A DNA stretch of 64,000 nt from contig JAFKFV010000011.1 in assembly GCA_017307955.1 (NCBI GenBank), positions 124,001 to 188,000 on the forward strand. The letters are read 5' to 3'. Numbering within the stretch: the stretch's first letter is position 1; each line of letters starts with the position of its first letter. The stretch comes from Allobosea sp. Its GTDB lineage: Bacteria > Pseudomonadota > Alphaproteobacteria > Rhizobiales > Kaistiaceae. Shown piece after piece: positions 27,801-35,396 of this stretch. The notes below the pieces were generated by a model. That model saw only the letters and a program-made list of their open reading frames with translations. It did no database searches and had not been told where the DNA came from. A program made the translations under genes and the position numbers.

Positions 27801-29171
27801 AATGCGCCGTCGGTCTCGGGCCTCACGGTGCGCGGCTCGGCGCCGATCACGGCCGGCCAGCTTGATCTGCGCATCGCGGGCGGCATCGATCTCGGCATCG
27901 CCAACACCTTCCTCGCCGACCAGGGCTCGACGCTGCGCGGCCGCGCGACCGTCGACATGACCGTGCGCGGCACCACCGCGGCGCCCGCGGCGAGCGGCAC
28001 GATCCGCGTCGCCGGCGGGAGCTACACGGATTCGGTGAACGGGCTGACGCTGACCAATATCCAGGCAGTGCTGACCGGCTCCAATTCCAGCATCGTCGTC
28101 AGCCAGCTGACGGCGGCGACGCCGCGCGGCGGCAGCGTGACCGGCAGCGGCAGCATCGGGCTCGATCCGGCGCGCGGCTTCCCGGCCGATATCCGCCTCA
28201 CCTTCAACCGCGCCAATATTCTCTCCAGCGACCTCATCAACCTCGTGACCAGCGGCCAGCTCGCGGTCGAGGGACCCGTGGCGACGCGCCCGCGCATCAC
28301 CGGCAAGCTCGACGTGCTGCGGCTCGACATCAACATCGCCGACAAGCTGCCCGGCGGGTTCGATCCGCTGCAGGTCCGGCATATCAACACCGGCGGCAAG
28401 ACATCGCCCTCGCAGCAGGGCCTCCGCGCCCAGGCCAAGCAGCGCGCCGCGGCAACGTCGCGCCGCGAGGCGCAGCCGCCGGCCTTCGCGGCCGATCTCG
28501 ATCTGACGATCGCCGCGCGCAATTCCGTCTTCGTGCGCGGAATGGGCATCGACGCCGAATTCGGCGGCGACCTGACGCTGCGAGGCACGACCGCCAATAT
28601 GGTGACGCTCGGCGGCTTCGAGCTGCGCCGCGGCCGTTTCGACCTGCTCGGCCGCCGCCTCGATTTCACGGAAGGGCGCGTGACCTTCGAGGGCAACACC
28701 GATCCGGCGCTGGACTTCACCGCCTCGACGACCACCAGCGACGTCACCGCCTCGATCGTCGTCTCCGGCCGTGCCTCGGCGCCGGTGGTCAGCTTCACCT
28801 CGTCGCCGGCCCTGGCGCCGGACGAGGTGCTGGCGCGCATCCTGTTCGGCCGCTCGATCTCGACGCTGAATGCCAGCCAGGCGCTGCAGGTCGCCCAGGC
28901 CGTGGCCACCTTCTCCGGCGGTGGTCCCGGCGTGCTCGATCAGGTGCGCCGCTCGCTCGGTGTCGATTCCTTCGATGTCGACGCGACCGGCCAGGTCGGC
29001 ATCGGAAAACGCCTCAACGACCGCGTCTATGTCGGCGCCCGGCAGGGGCCGACGGCGAATTCCGGCAAGGTGACGGTCGATGTCGACGTGACGCGCAACA
29101 TCCGCCTGCAGGGAGCGGCCGGCGGCGACGGCTCCGGCGAACTCGGCATCGGCGCGCAGTGGGATTACTGA
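24882..29171 (+). CDS. tamB: TamB, inner-membrane-anchored translocation module
   Basis: A 1429-residue AsmA-like/TamB protein. An N-terminal signal anchor (about residues 7-30) is followed by a very long repetitive beta-rich region of Thr/Asp/Gly strands, which in the family builds a hydrophobic groove spanning the periplasm. It ends in the DUF490 domain: LGGFELRRGRFDLLGRRLDF, VSFTSSPALAPDEVLARILFG, and the final GIGKRLNDRVYVGARQG. It acts with TamA at the outer membrane. It shares TGATG with tamA. The gene is long but intact, with no frameshift and an even codon use. Confidence 0.93.
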   Translation: MRAARIIAGILAGLFLLIVVALVGAFAFIQTETGKRMLADLASSLASRDGLTVTVEGITGFVPSDLGIGRIVVADAEGPFATVDDLTLAWNPLALLSGRIDVSRLAADRVAMDRRPVLPPPSEPAPASSSSIPMLRLALGDLDIRSVVLGKPVAGLAAELSVKASARLVNPAEGLDLDFAISRVDAPGTVKGSARYAPGEPSDRLALDVTASEPAGGLVARLARIEGLPALSLTIKGDAPLDDWQGTLALDAGPSGQLSGTGAVKSADGGRRISLDLGGTVQGLVPATVSPLFAGHTELIGSAIYDAEGRINIEGLNLSAAGFGIALLGTVDPAAGTAVVTFDVVGGAAEHFATLAPGIGWTGWRLNAHLAGPLRLPAIDATLSAEGLTGHGYGAAKLDLTAKGTPDGDLLGIQIEGTASGLSSDQPSVAAALGTNASFTASASVSPIGQTLTAASVKLTPLEVSFVGSAGTDAVKGVIKLPRLDLAAFASLANRPLRGSVTLDGTIDTGTAFSSIALDIDGTAKDVALGIDRVDGFLAGETKFKGALARASDGTIAVRDFTVAANGLDLTVDGGIAQATADLTAKLALADLGRLDPRVKGGAKAELRFTGGLDALGLKGRFDVASAEAMGKPVRDLSVTVDLADLTGKPGGNVTLAGMVADRPAKGSARFTTEADSRRIDNLDLSVGSVRVTGAAALASDNIVDGRLVVAAADLTDLAPLILTEIGGRLDATVVLDRANGTQRAAVKGRAENVRFAGNRLASADVDLTVVDPTGTPVLNGRATLAGLDAGSQRIDRATLTATSRGNATDVSLETAVLGAALTARANIQPAGAATRIRLDQLRLARGPTVVTLSQPATITLGEGGVAIDRLQLATGGGGATIAGRVGSTMDLTADIRNLPLALAALVAPDLDPRGTLSGNARITGSATAPTGNYDIRVARLSTADLAGKGIGPFDIAARGTLGGGRVTVDATVNAPSVSGLTVRGSAPITAGQLDLRIAGGIDLGIANTFLADQGSTLRGRATVDMTVRGTTAAPAASGTIRVAGGSYTDSVNGLTLTNIQAVLTGSNSSIVVSQLTAATPRGGSVTGSGSIGLDPARGFPADIRLTFNRANILSSDLINLVTSGQLAVEGPVATRPRITGKLDVLRLDINIADKLPGGFDPLQVRHINTGGKTSPSQQGLRAQAKQRAAATSRREAQPPAFAADLDLTIAARNSVFVRGMGIDAEFGGDLTLRGTTANMVTLGGFELRRGRFDLLGRRLDFTEGRVTFEGNTDPALDFTASTTTSDVTASIVVSGRASAPVVSFTSSPALAPDEVLARILFGRSISTLNASQALQVAQAVATFSGGGPGVLDQVRRSLGVDSFDVDATGQVGIGKRLNDRVYVGARQGPTANSGKVTVDVDVTRNIRLQGAAGGDGSGELGIGAQWDY

Positions 29172-29190
29172 GGCAGCCGGACGAGAAGTA

Positions 29191-29345
29191 CCCCCTCTCC
29201 TGCTCTCCCCAGTTCTCCCCCAAAGTACTCCCTCTCCAGCTCTCCCCCGCTGCGCGGGAGAGAGGGCGGGCTTCGGCTTTCATCCGCGCTGCCGAGACGC
29301 CGGGGACTCCCTCTCCCGCATCGCGAGGGAGGGCGGGGAGGGGGC
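29191..29345. repeat. Intergenic repeat B (hairpin array)
   Basis: The gap between convergent tamB and gltS is filled with C/T-rich blocks and two hairpins: CTCTCCCCCGC-TGC-GCGGGAGAG around 29240-29262 and a CCCTCTCCCGC-ATC-GCGAGGGAGGG stem around 29308-29333. The first core is nearly identical to the hairpin at 45375-45399, so they belong to one family. It may also serve as a bidirectional terminator. Confidence 0.75.
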
Positions 29346-29366
29346 TCTTCCGGCTGGCTGGAATCC

Positions 29367-30578
29367 TCAGCGGATCATGAAGCCGATCGCGATCGCGTTG
29401 GCGATGTCGATGAAGAAGGCCGACACCAGCGGCAGGATGATGAACGCCCGTACCGCCGGACCGTGCAGCTTGGTGACCGCCGTCATGTTGGCGATGCCGG
29501 TCGGCGTCGCGCCGAGCGAGATGCCGGCGAAGCCTGCCGCGATGACGGCCGCGAAATAGTCGCGGCCCATGGCCGGGAACACGACGAAGATCATGTAGAT
29601 CGCCGCCGCGGCCGTCTGCACGGCGAGCACCACGAGAAGGCGCGGCCCGAGTTCTTCCAGCGTCCAGAGCTGCATGCTCATCAACGACATCGCCAGGAAG
29701 ATGTTGAGCGAGAGGTCGGAGAGGAGCGCCAGCGAACGGGTCCGCGAGGGCCAGGCGAGCCGCGGCAGGAGGCGCGGCACGATATTGGTCGCGAGGATCG
29801 ACAGCACCATGCAGACCACGAACAGCGGCAGCTTGACGCCGAGCTGCTCGACCGTCTCCTCCAGCGCATAGGCGGCGAGGATCACGAGGTTGAGGATCAG
29901 GATCGTGCGCATCAGCGCGATATGGCTGATGTTGTCCTGCTGCGGCGTCTTCTGCTCGGCCTGCGGCAGCCCCACCATAGGCCCGCCGGCCTCTGACGAG
30001 CCCTTGAGGCCATAGCGGCGGATGAGATAGCCGGCGACGGGGCCGCCGAGAAGGCTCGCCACGACGAGGCCGAGCGTGGCACTTGCAATGCCGGCCTCGA
30101 GCGCACCGTCAAGGCCGAAGCGGGTCCCGATCGTCGGCGCCCAGGCGATGGTCGTTCCGTGGCCGCCGATCAGCGCCGCCGAGCCGACCAGCGGCGCAAT
30201 GCCTTCGGGCAGGCCGAGAAGGCCGGAAAAGACGGTCGCGATGACGTTCTGGATGAGGAGGAAGACGATCGTGATGCCGAGCAGGATCGCCAGCGGCCGT
30301 CCGCCCTTCAGGAGGTCGTCGATCTTGGCATTGAGGCCAATGCCGGTGAAGAAATAGAGCAGCAGCATGTCGCGCGCGGCAAGCGTGAACGAGATCTCGC
30401 GGCCGAACACCTCATAGGCGACCAGCGTCAGCGTCGCGGCGATCAGCCCGCCCGTGACGGCCTCGGGGATGTTCCAGCGCTGCAGCGCCGGCACGGCCCG
30501 GTTGATGCCGGAGCCGGCGAAGAACACCACGATGGCGATGGTGAAGGTCAGGAGACCCGGGATCTGGATCGCTGTCAT
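29367..30578 (-). CDS. gltS: Sodium/glutamate symporter
   Basis: A 403-residue inner-membrane transporter with about ten spans in two inverted repeats. Recognised GltS features are FAGSGINRAVPALQRWNIPEAVTGG, the TGIGLNAKIDDLLKGG loop, GHGTTIAWAP in the first re-entrant region, and GATPTGIANMTAVT in the second. The start MTAIQIPGLLTF (30578) has GGAGAA seven bases upstream; the longer frame adds a non-family tail. It imports glutamate with Na+. The glutaminase gene lies upstream in the same direction, 81 bases away, so glutamine hydrolysis and glutamate transport are probably made together. Confidence 0.92.
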   Translation of the reverse strand: MTAIQIPGLLTFTIAIVVFFAGSGINRAVPALQRWNIPEAVTGGLIAATLTLVAYEVFGREISFTLAARDMLLLYFFTGIGLNAKIDDLLKGGRPLAILLGITIVFLLIQNVIATVFSGLLGLPEGIAPLVGSAALIGGHGTTIAWAPTIGTRFGLDGALEAGIASATLGLVVASLLGGPVAGYLIRRYGLKGSSEAGGPMVGLPQAEQKTPQQDNISHIALMRTILILNLVILAAYALEETVEQLGVKLPLFVVCMVLSILATNIVPRLLPRLAWPSRTRSLALLSDLSLNIFLAMSLMSMQLWTLEELGPRLLVVLAVQTAAAAIYMIFVVFPAMGRDYFAAVIAAGFAGISLGATPTGIANMTAVTKLHGPAVRAFIILPLVSAFFIDIANAIAIGFMIR

Positions 30579-30659
30579 CGATGGTTCTCCGGCGCGCCCC
30601 CGGCGCGGATGACCGTTTCTCATGCAAGCGCGCTGCCGCCGCAAGGGCGGCGGATCAAC

Positions 30660-31640
30660 TCAGGCGCCCCGGCCCGGCAGCGAGGCAAAGAGATCGAGGC
30701 CGAGGCGGGCCGCGAGGAAGCGCGCCGCATGCTGGCCCTTGACGCTGTTGCCGGCCGCATCGAGCCGCGGCGCGAAGCTGCCGAGCGCGCCCTTGCCGGG
30801 CGCCACGGTGACGATGCCGCCCGAGATGCCGCTCTTCCCGGGCAGCCCGACATCGAACAGCCAGTCGCCGGAGGTCTCATAGAGCCCCGCCGTCGTCATG
30901 ACGGCGAGCGCGTTGCGCGCGCTTTCGGCGCTGACCACCGCCGCGCCGGTCAGCGGCTGCACCCCGCCGCCGGCGAGCGTCGCGCCCATGGCGGCGAGGT
31001 CGCGTGCCGTCACTTTCAGCGAGCATTGCCGCGTATAGAGCTCGACCGCGTCGACCGGGTCGCAGCCGAGCCGGCCGAAGGTCGCGAGCAGCTGGCCGAT
31101 CGCCTTGTTGCGCGTGTTGGTGAGGGAGGCCGAATGATAGACCTCGTCGTCGCGTTCGAGCGGCCGGCCGGCGAAGCGCGTGATGCCCTCTTCGATGAAG
31201 CGCCACTTGGCTTCGACATCGCCGCCGGGGACGAGGCTGCTCGCTGCGATGGCGCCGGCATTGACCATCGGATTGGTGCGCCCCTCGCGACCCTGTTCGA
31301 TCGCGGCGAGGGCGTTGAAGGGGAGGCCGGTGGCGTTGACGCCGATCGCGGCCCGCGCGGCCTCGCCGCCGATGGCATCCGAGAGCAGCGCGAAGACGAA
31401 GGGTTTCGAGACGCTCATCAGCGAGAAGGGGTGATCGGCGTCGCCTGCCGCATGGACCCGCCCCGAGACGCCGACGACCGCGAGGCCGAAGAGATCGGGC
31501 GGCATCGCGGCCAGCGCCGGGTAGATCTTGATCGTGTCGCCGCTGCGATCGTCGCGATAGCGGCGATGCGCCTCCGCGACCGCGTCGGCGACGGCTTCGG
31601 GCGGCGGCAGCTGGCCTGTCGAGACGGGCGTGTCGATCAT
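30660..31640 (-). CDS. glsA: Glutaminase A
   Basis: A 326-residue serine-dependent glutaminase that converts glutamine to glutamate and ammonia. The beta-lactamase-like active site is visible: SVSKPF (Ser-x-x-Lys, about residue 75), GLPFNA, and NPMVNAGAI, followed by the C-terminal FDVGLPGKSGISGGI. The start MIDTPVSTGQ (31640) is preceded by AGGAC. It is the first gene of a two-gene operon with gltS and is divergent from the DUF1993 gene. This pairing fits glutamine-dependent acid resistance or glutamate supply. Confidence 0.92.
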   Translation of the reverse strand: MIDTPVSTGQLPPPEAVADAVAEAHRRYRDDRSGDTIKIYPALAAMPPDLFGLAVVGVSGRVHAAGDADHPFSLMSVSKPFVFALLSDAIGGEAARAAIGVNATGLPFNALAAIEQGREGRTNPMVNAGAIAASSLVPGGDVEAKWRFIEEGITRFAGRPLERDDEVYHSASLTNTRNKAIGQLLATFGRLGCDPVDAVELYTRQCSLKVTARDLAAMGATLAGGGVQPLTGAAVVSAESARNALAVMTTAGLYETSGDWLFDVGLPGKSGISGGIVTVAPGKGALGSFAPRLDAAGNSVKGQHAARFLAARLGLDLFASLPGRGA

Positions 31641-31766
31641 GCTGCGTCCTCTGCCGCTCCGTCGGCGCAGCGGGACGCTGCGAATCGAGCTTTCCGATGC
31701 CATATCTGCCGGCGCCGGCCTTGTCAGCAGGACCGGATGCAGCCGCCAGCCTCAAAGGAGCCCGGC

Positions 31767-32270
31767 ATGAGCTTTTCGATCTACGACATCACCATCCCCG
31801 TCTTCCGCCGCGGCTTCACCGTTCTGTCGGCGGTTCTCGACAAGGGGCTTGCCCATGCGAGCGCGGAAGGGGTCGATCCCGCCAGTTATGTCGAGGCGCG
31901 GCTGGCGCCCGACATGCTGCCGCTGTCCGGACAGGTGCAGCGGGCAAGCGACACCGCCAAGGCCGCCGCGGCGCGGCTGACCGGGCTTGCGGCGCCGAGC
32001 TTCCCGGACGAGGAGACGACCTTCGACGAATTGCAGGCGCGCATCGCCCGCACGGTCGACTATCTTGCGAGCGTCGATCCGGCCGCCTTCGAGGGCGGCG
32101 AGGAGCGGCAGGTCGTCCTGCGCTCGCGCGCCGGCGAAACGCCCTTTGTCGGCCGCGACTACGTCCTCCAGCACGCGCTGCCGAACTTCTTCTTCCACGT
32201 CACGACCGCCTACGGGATCCTGCGCATGAAGGGCGTCTCGGTCGGCAAGCGCGACTATCTCGGCTTCTGA
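31767..32270 (+). CDS. DUF1993 protein
   Basis: A 167-residue protein of the DUF1993 family, with a DinB-like helical bundle. Family marks include SIYDITIPVFRRGFTVLS at the start, LAPDMLPLSGQV, and the C-terminal HALPNFFFHVTTAYGILRMKGV with GKRDYLG. AAAGGAG (31754-31760) is six bases before the ATG at 31767; the long upstream frame is a shadow of the glutaminase gene. The family is of unknown role. It stands alone between divergent glsA and a convergent hairpin. Confidence 0.88.
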   Translation: MSFSIYDITIPVFRRGFTVLSAVLDKGLAHASAEGVDPASYVEARLAPDMLPLSGQVQRASDTAKAAAARLTGLAAPSFPDEETTFDELQARIARTVDYLASVDPAAFEGGEERQVVLRSRAGETPFVGRDYVLQHALPNFFFHVTTAYGILRMKGVSVGKRDYLGF

Positions 32271-32279
32271 AACGGAAAC

Positions 32280-32303
32280 GGCCCCCTCCGCGAGGAGGGG
32301 GCC
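32280..32303. terminator. Hairpin between convergent genes
   Basis: A perfect 10-bp stem, GGCCCCCTCC (32280-32289) and GGAGGGGGCC (32294-32303), with a GCGA loop lies between the DUF1993 stop and the convergent gene stop. On the minus strand it is followed by GTTTCCGTTT, a weak T-rich tract, so a bidirectional terminator is likely. Confidence 0.7.
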
Positions 32304-32321
32304 GCTCAGTCCTGACGGGCC

Positions 32322-33176
32322 TCAGCCGGGCTGTGGGGCGGGCGCCGGCTGCGTGGCGTCGTCAGGAAGATCGGGAGCCGGCGGCGCGTCGTCAGGCTCC
32401 ATCATGGGCATCATGTCGGCGCCGTCGTCGCCGGGACCGGCAGCCGGCGGCTCGCCGGGTCCGCCCATCGGGCCGGGGCCTTCGGATCCGCCCATGCGGC
32501 CGCCCGGGCCGGGGCCGTGATGCATCGGTCCGTGCCAGCCGGGACCGCCGCGTCCTTCCGGACCACGACCCTCGGGGCCGCGTCCATCGGGACCATGGCC
32601 GCCGGGGCCGCGACCGCCCCAGCCGGGATGCATCGGCGGGCGAGGCATCAGCGTGACCGAGCCGAGCTTCTCGAGCTGGTCGGGCGTCAGCTTCGCCTTC
32701 AGCGTCGTGATCGCGGCGATGAGCGCGTCCGCCTTGGCGGCGCGTTCCTTGATCCGCTGCGCCATCCGCTCCTCACGGGCGAAGGCGCGCTCGGCGGCGC
32801 CATCTGGACCGCCGGGCGCGGGGCCGCCGATCGGCGGGGCAGGCGGCGCGGGCGGCGTGAAGAGATCGATCAGCGCGCTGGTATAGGCCCGCCAGGCGTC
32901 GAGCTGGTCGGCGCGGATGCCGATCAGCGTCTCGGCGGCGGAGAGCCGCTCGGCGATCCGCATGCGGAATTCCTGACCGCGCGGACCCGCGCCCCACTGG
33001 CCCGGACCGCCACGCGGCGGCATCGGGCGGGCATCGGGGCGCCCCTCGGGACCCTTGCCGGGGCCGGGCTTGGCGGGGGCTTCGGCGACGCGATCCGTCT
33101 GAGGGGCGGTCGTCACCGCGAGCGCGGGCGTTCCCATGATCAGGGCGGTGGCAAGTGCTACGGGCAGGCGTTTCAT
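32322..33176 (-). CDS. Spy/CpxP-like LTXXQ periplasmic protein
   Basis: A 284-residue secreted protein. Residues 1-20 form a signal peptide (KRLPVALATALIMGTPALA). The middle (about 70-170) is helical with an LTPDQLEKL motif, typical of the Spy/CpxP LTXXQ family. The last third is disordered, dominated by Gly, Pro and His (GRGPEGRGPEGRG-type repeats), and contains Met-rich and acidic patches. GGAGG precedes the ATG. It is divergent from an OmpR/EnvZ-type two-component system, as cpxP is from cpxRA, and so may chaperone periplasmic proteins or adjust the sensor. The His/Met-rich tail suggests metal binding. Confidence 0.8.
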   Translation of the reverse strand: MKRLPVALATALIMGTPALAVTTAPQTDRVAEAPAKPGPGKGPEGRPDARPMPPRGGPGQWGAGPRGQEFRMRIAERLSAAETLIGIRADQLDAWRAYTSALIDLFTPPAPPAPPIGGPAPGGPDGAAERAFAREERMAQRIKERAAKADALIAAITTLKAKLTPDQLEKLGSVTLMPRPPMHPGWGGRGPGGHGPDGRGPEGRGPEGRGGPGWHGPMHHGPGPGGRMGGSEGPGPMGGPGEPPAAGPGDDGADMMPMMEPDDAPPAPDLPDDATQPAPAPQPG

Positions 33177-33311
33177 GTTCAACCTCCTTGGCTGTTCCAC
33201 AGCGCGGCGAAGCTAGCCACGAACCTTGTCGTGCCGTCGTCCTTCAATGACGAAGCCTTGCCGGCGGAGCGATTGTTGTTGCGGAAGATTGCTGCGGCGC
33301 GCCGCGACAGG

Positions 33312-33324
33312 ATTGGTTACCAAT
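33312..33324. promoter_or_regulatory. 13-bp palindrome in the divergent promoter
   Basis: ATTGGTTACCAAT is a perfect palindrome in the 220-bp gap between the Spy-like gene and the response regulator gene. It lies about 70 bases upstream of the latter. It may be an operator; OmpR-type proteins more often bind direct repeats, so this could serve another factor. Confidence 0.3.
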
Positions 33325-33396
33325 GCATCCGCTAATGGTTCTTCCGAAGCGCTATTCCTCGCCTCGGCAATCCCGTTCGCGCTATGAAGTTCCCTG

Positions 33397-34119
33397 ATGC
33401 AGATCACCCCGCATGTCCTCGTCGTCGATGACGACCTCGAAATCCGCAAGCTGCTCGGTCGCTATCTCGACCAGCAGGGCATCCGCGTCACGCTGGCCGC
33501 GGACCGGCGCGAGTTGGAAGACAAGCTCTCGACGCAGCAGATCGATCTCGTCGTGCTCGACGTGATGCTGCCGGACGGTTCCGGCCTCGATATCTGCCGG
33601 CAGCTGCGCGACCGGCGGCCGCATATTCCGGTCATCCTGCTGACGGCGCTCAAGGAAGACGTCGACCGCATCATCGGCCTCGAGATCGGCGCCGACGACT
33701 ATGTCGGCAAGCCGTTCAACCCGCGCGAACTGCTCGCCCGCATCCGCGCGGTGCTGCGCCGCGTCTCGGATGTCGCCGAGCCCCCGACCGTCGATGCCTA
33801 CAAGTTCGCGGGCTTCGTCGCCTCGCCGACCAGCCGCTCGGTGATCGATCCCGACGGACAGGATGTCGTGCTGACCGGCGCCGAGTTCGACCTCCTGCGC
33901 GTCTTCCTCGACCGCCCGGGCCGCGTCCTCTCGCGCGACCAGCTCCTCGACCTGACGCAGGGCCGCGAGGCCGATCCGCTCGACCGCTCGATCGACGTGC
34001 TGATGAGCCGCCTCCGCCGCAAGCTCGGCGACGGCGGCTCCTTCCAGATCTTCAAGACGGTGCGCAATGGCGGCTATCAGCTGTCGACGCGCGTGGAGAC
34101 GATCGAGGCGCCGCGGTGA
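33397..34119 (+). CDS. OmpR-family response regulator
   Basis: A 240-residue two-domain regulator. The receiver (about 1-118) has the acidic pair VVDDD, the phosphoacceptor Asp in LVVLDVMLPDGSG (about residue 51), and the Lys in VGKPFNPREL. The C-terminal winged helix (about 135-235) is of the OmpR/PhoB type, with VLTGAEFDLLRVFLDRPGRVLSRDQLLDLTQGR and RRKLGDGG...VRNGGYQL. It shares GTGA with the sensor kinase start, so the two are coupled. It probably regulates the divergent Spy-like gene and its own operon. Confidence 0.92.
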   Translation: MQITPHVLVVDDDLEIRKLLGRYLDQQGIRVTLAADRRELEDKLSTQQIDLVVLDVMLPDGSGLDICRQLRDRRPHIPVILLTALKEDVDRIIGLEIGADDYVGKPFNPRELLARIRAVLRRVSDVAEPPTVDAYKFAGFVASPTSRSVIDPDGQDVVLTGAEFDLLRVFLDRPGRVLSRDQLLDLTQGREADPLDRSIDVLMSRLRRKLGDGGSFQIFKTVRNGGYQLSTRVETIEAPR

Positions 34120-35396
34120 ACACGCTGCGCCTGCGCATCGCGGTGCTGGTGATCTGCGCCATCGTCGCGGTGGTGGGCCTCGCCACCTTCGTCGCCATCC
34201 TCGTCATCGGCCGCCCGGGTCCCGAGCGTCTCGTTCAGGACTCGGCGCTGCAGATCGATCTCATCGCCCGCCTCGCCGAGCAGCTTCCGGACGATTTCGA
34301 GCCGGATTCGGTCAAGAACAGCCTCCGCGGCATGCAGCTTCTGGCCGAGCCGGCGCATGGGCCGGTCGACCAGCGGCTGACCGACGTGCTGCGGTCCGAG
34401 CTTGCCCGCATCGGCCAGCCGCGCCCGGTGATCGTCAGCCAGCCGGTGCCTGATGCGCCGATGATGGTCTCGGTGCCGATCGTCAGCCAGGGCTGGTGGA
34501 TCGCGATGCCGCTCTCGGCGCGGCCGCCGCCGGCGAGGGCCGGCTGGTTCATCCTGCTCGGCTGGATGTCCGCCATCATCCTCGGCGCGGCCGGCATCGC
34601 CGTCGTCATCTCCAACCGCCTGACGCGACCGCTGCAGCTCATTGAGAGCGCGATCGCGCAGGTCGGGCCGGATGGCACGCTTCCCGTGCTGCCCGAGATC
34701 GGCACGGGCGAGTTCAAGGCCACCGCCAAGGCGCTCAATCGCCTTTCGGCACGCCTGAAGACGTCAATGGAAAGCCGCATGCGCCTCGTCGCGGCCGCCG
34801 GCCACGACCTGAGGACGCCCATGACGCGCATGCGCCTCCGCGCCGAATTCGTCGCCGACGAGGACGAGCGCGCGCTCTGGCTGCGCGATCTCGAGGAGCT
34901 CGACCGCATCGCCGACAGCGCCATCCGCCTCGTGCGCGAGGAGGCGACGCCGGCCGAGCGGGAGAAGGTCGAGCTCGGCGGGCTCCTGCGCGAGGTCACG
35001 GGCGAACTCGCCGCCCAGGGACTGAAGCTCAGCACGGGCACGATCGTGCCGGCCGAGGTTGCCGTGGCGCGGCTGGCGCTGACGCGGGCGCTCCGAAATC
35101 TCTTCATCAACGCCGCGACCCATGGCGGCGGCGGCACCGTCTCGTCGGAGGTCGCCGGCGGCTTCGCCGTGGTCACGGTGCGCGATCACGGGCCGGGCAT
35201 CCCGGAATATCTCATCGCCTGCGTCTTCGAGCCGTTCTTCCGCGTCGATCCCTCGCGCCGCCAGGCGGTACCGGGGGCGGGGCTGGGGCTGGCGATCGCC
35301 AAGGAGATCATCGAGCGCAATGGCGGCTCGATCACCGTCTCCAATGCGCGCGGCGGGGGCCTCCTGCAGGAAGTCCGCGTACCGTTAGCCGCCTGA
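34116..35396 (+). CDS. EnvZ-type sensor histidine kinase
   Basis: A 426-residue membrane sensor. It has two spans (about residues 8-30 and 150-170), a periplasmic domain of about 120 residues between them, a HAMP linker, then the dimerisation/H-box AAGHDLRTPMTRMRLRAEF with the phospho-His near residue 230. The catalytic domain has an N box (RNLFINAATHG), G1 (VRDHGPGIP), F (VFEPFFRVD) and G2 (GAGLGLAIAKEI) boxes. The GTG start overlaps the response-regulator stop. It likely senses envelope state, with the Spy-like protein as output or modulator. Confidence 0.92.
   Translation: MNTLRLRIAVLVICAIVAVVGLATFVAILVIGRPGPERLVQDSALQIDLIARLAEQLPDDFEPDSVKNSLRGMQLLAEPAHGPVDQRLTDVLRSELARIGQPRPVIVSQPVPDAPMMVSVPIVSQGWWIAMPLSARPPPARAGWFILLGWMSAIILGAAGIAVVISNRLTRPLQLIESAIAQVGPDGTLPVLPEIGTGEFKATAKALNRLSARLKTSMESRMRLVAAAGHDLRTPMTRMRLRAEFVADEDERALWLRDLEELDRIADSAIRLVREEATPAEREKVELGGLLREVTGELAAQGLKLSTGTIVPAEVAVARLALTRALRNLFINAATHGGGGTVSSEVAGGFAVVTVRDHGPGIPEYLIACVFEPFFRVDPSRRQAVPGAGLGLAIAKEIIERNGGSITVSNARGGGLLQEVRVPLAA

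Noticed and set aside
30159-31766. A long N-terminal extension of the DUF1993 frame
   Set aside because: It is antisense to glsA and gltS, and a good ribosome site defines the start at 31767.
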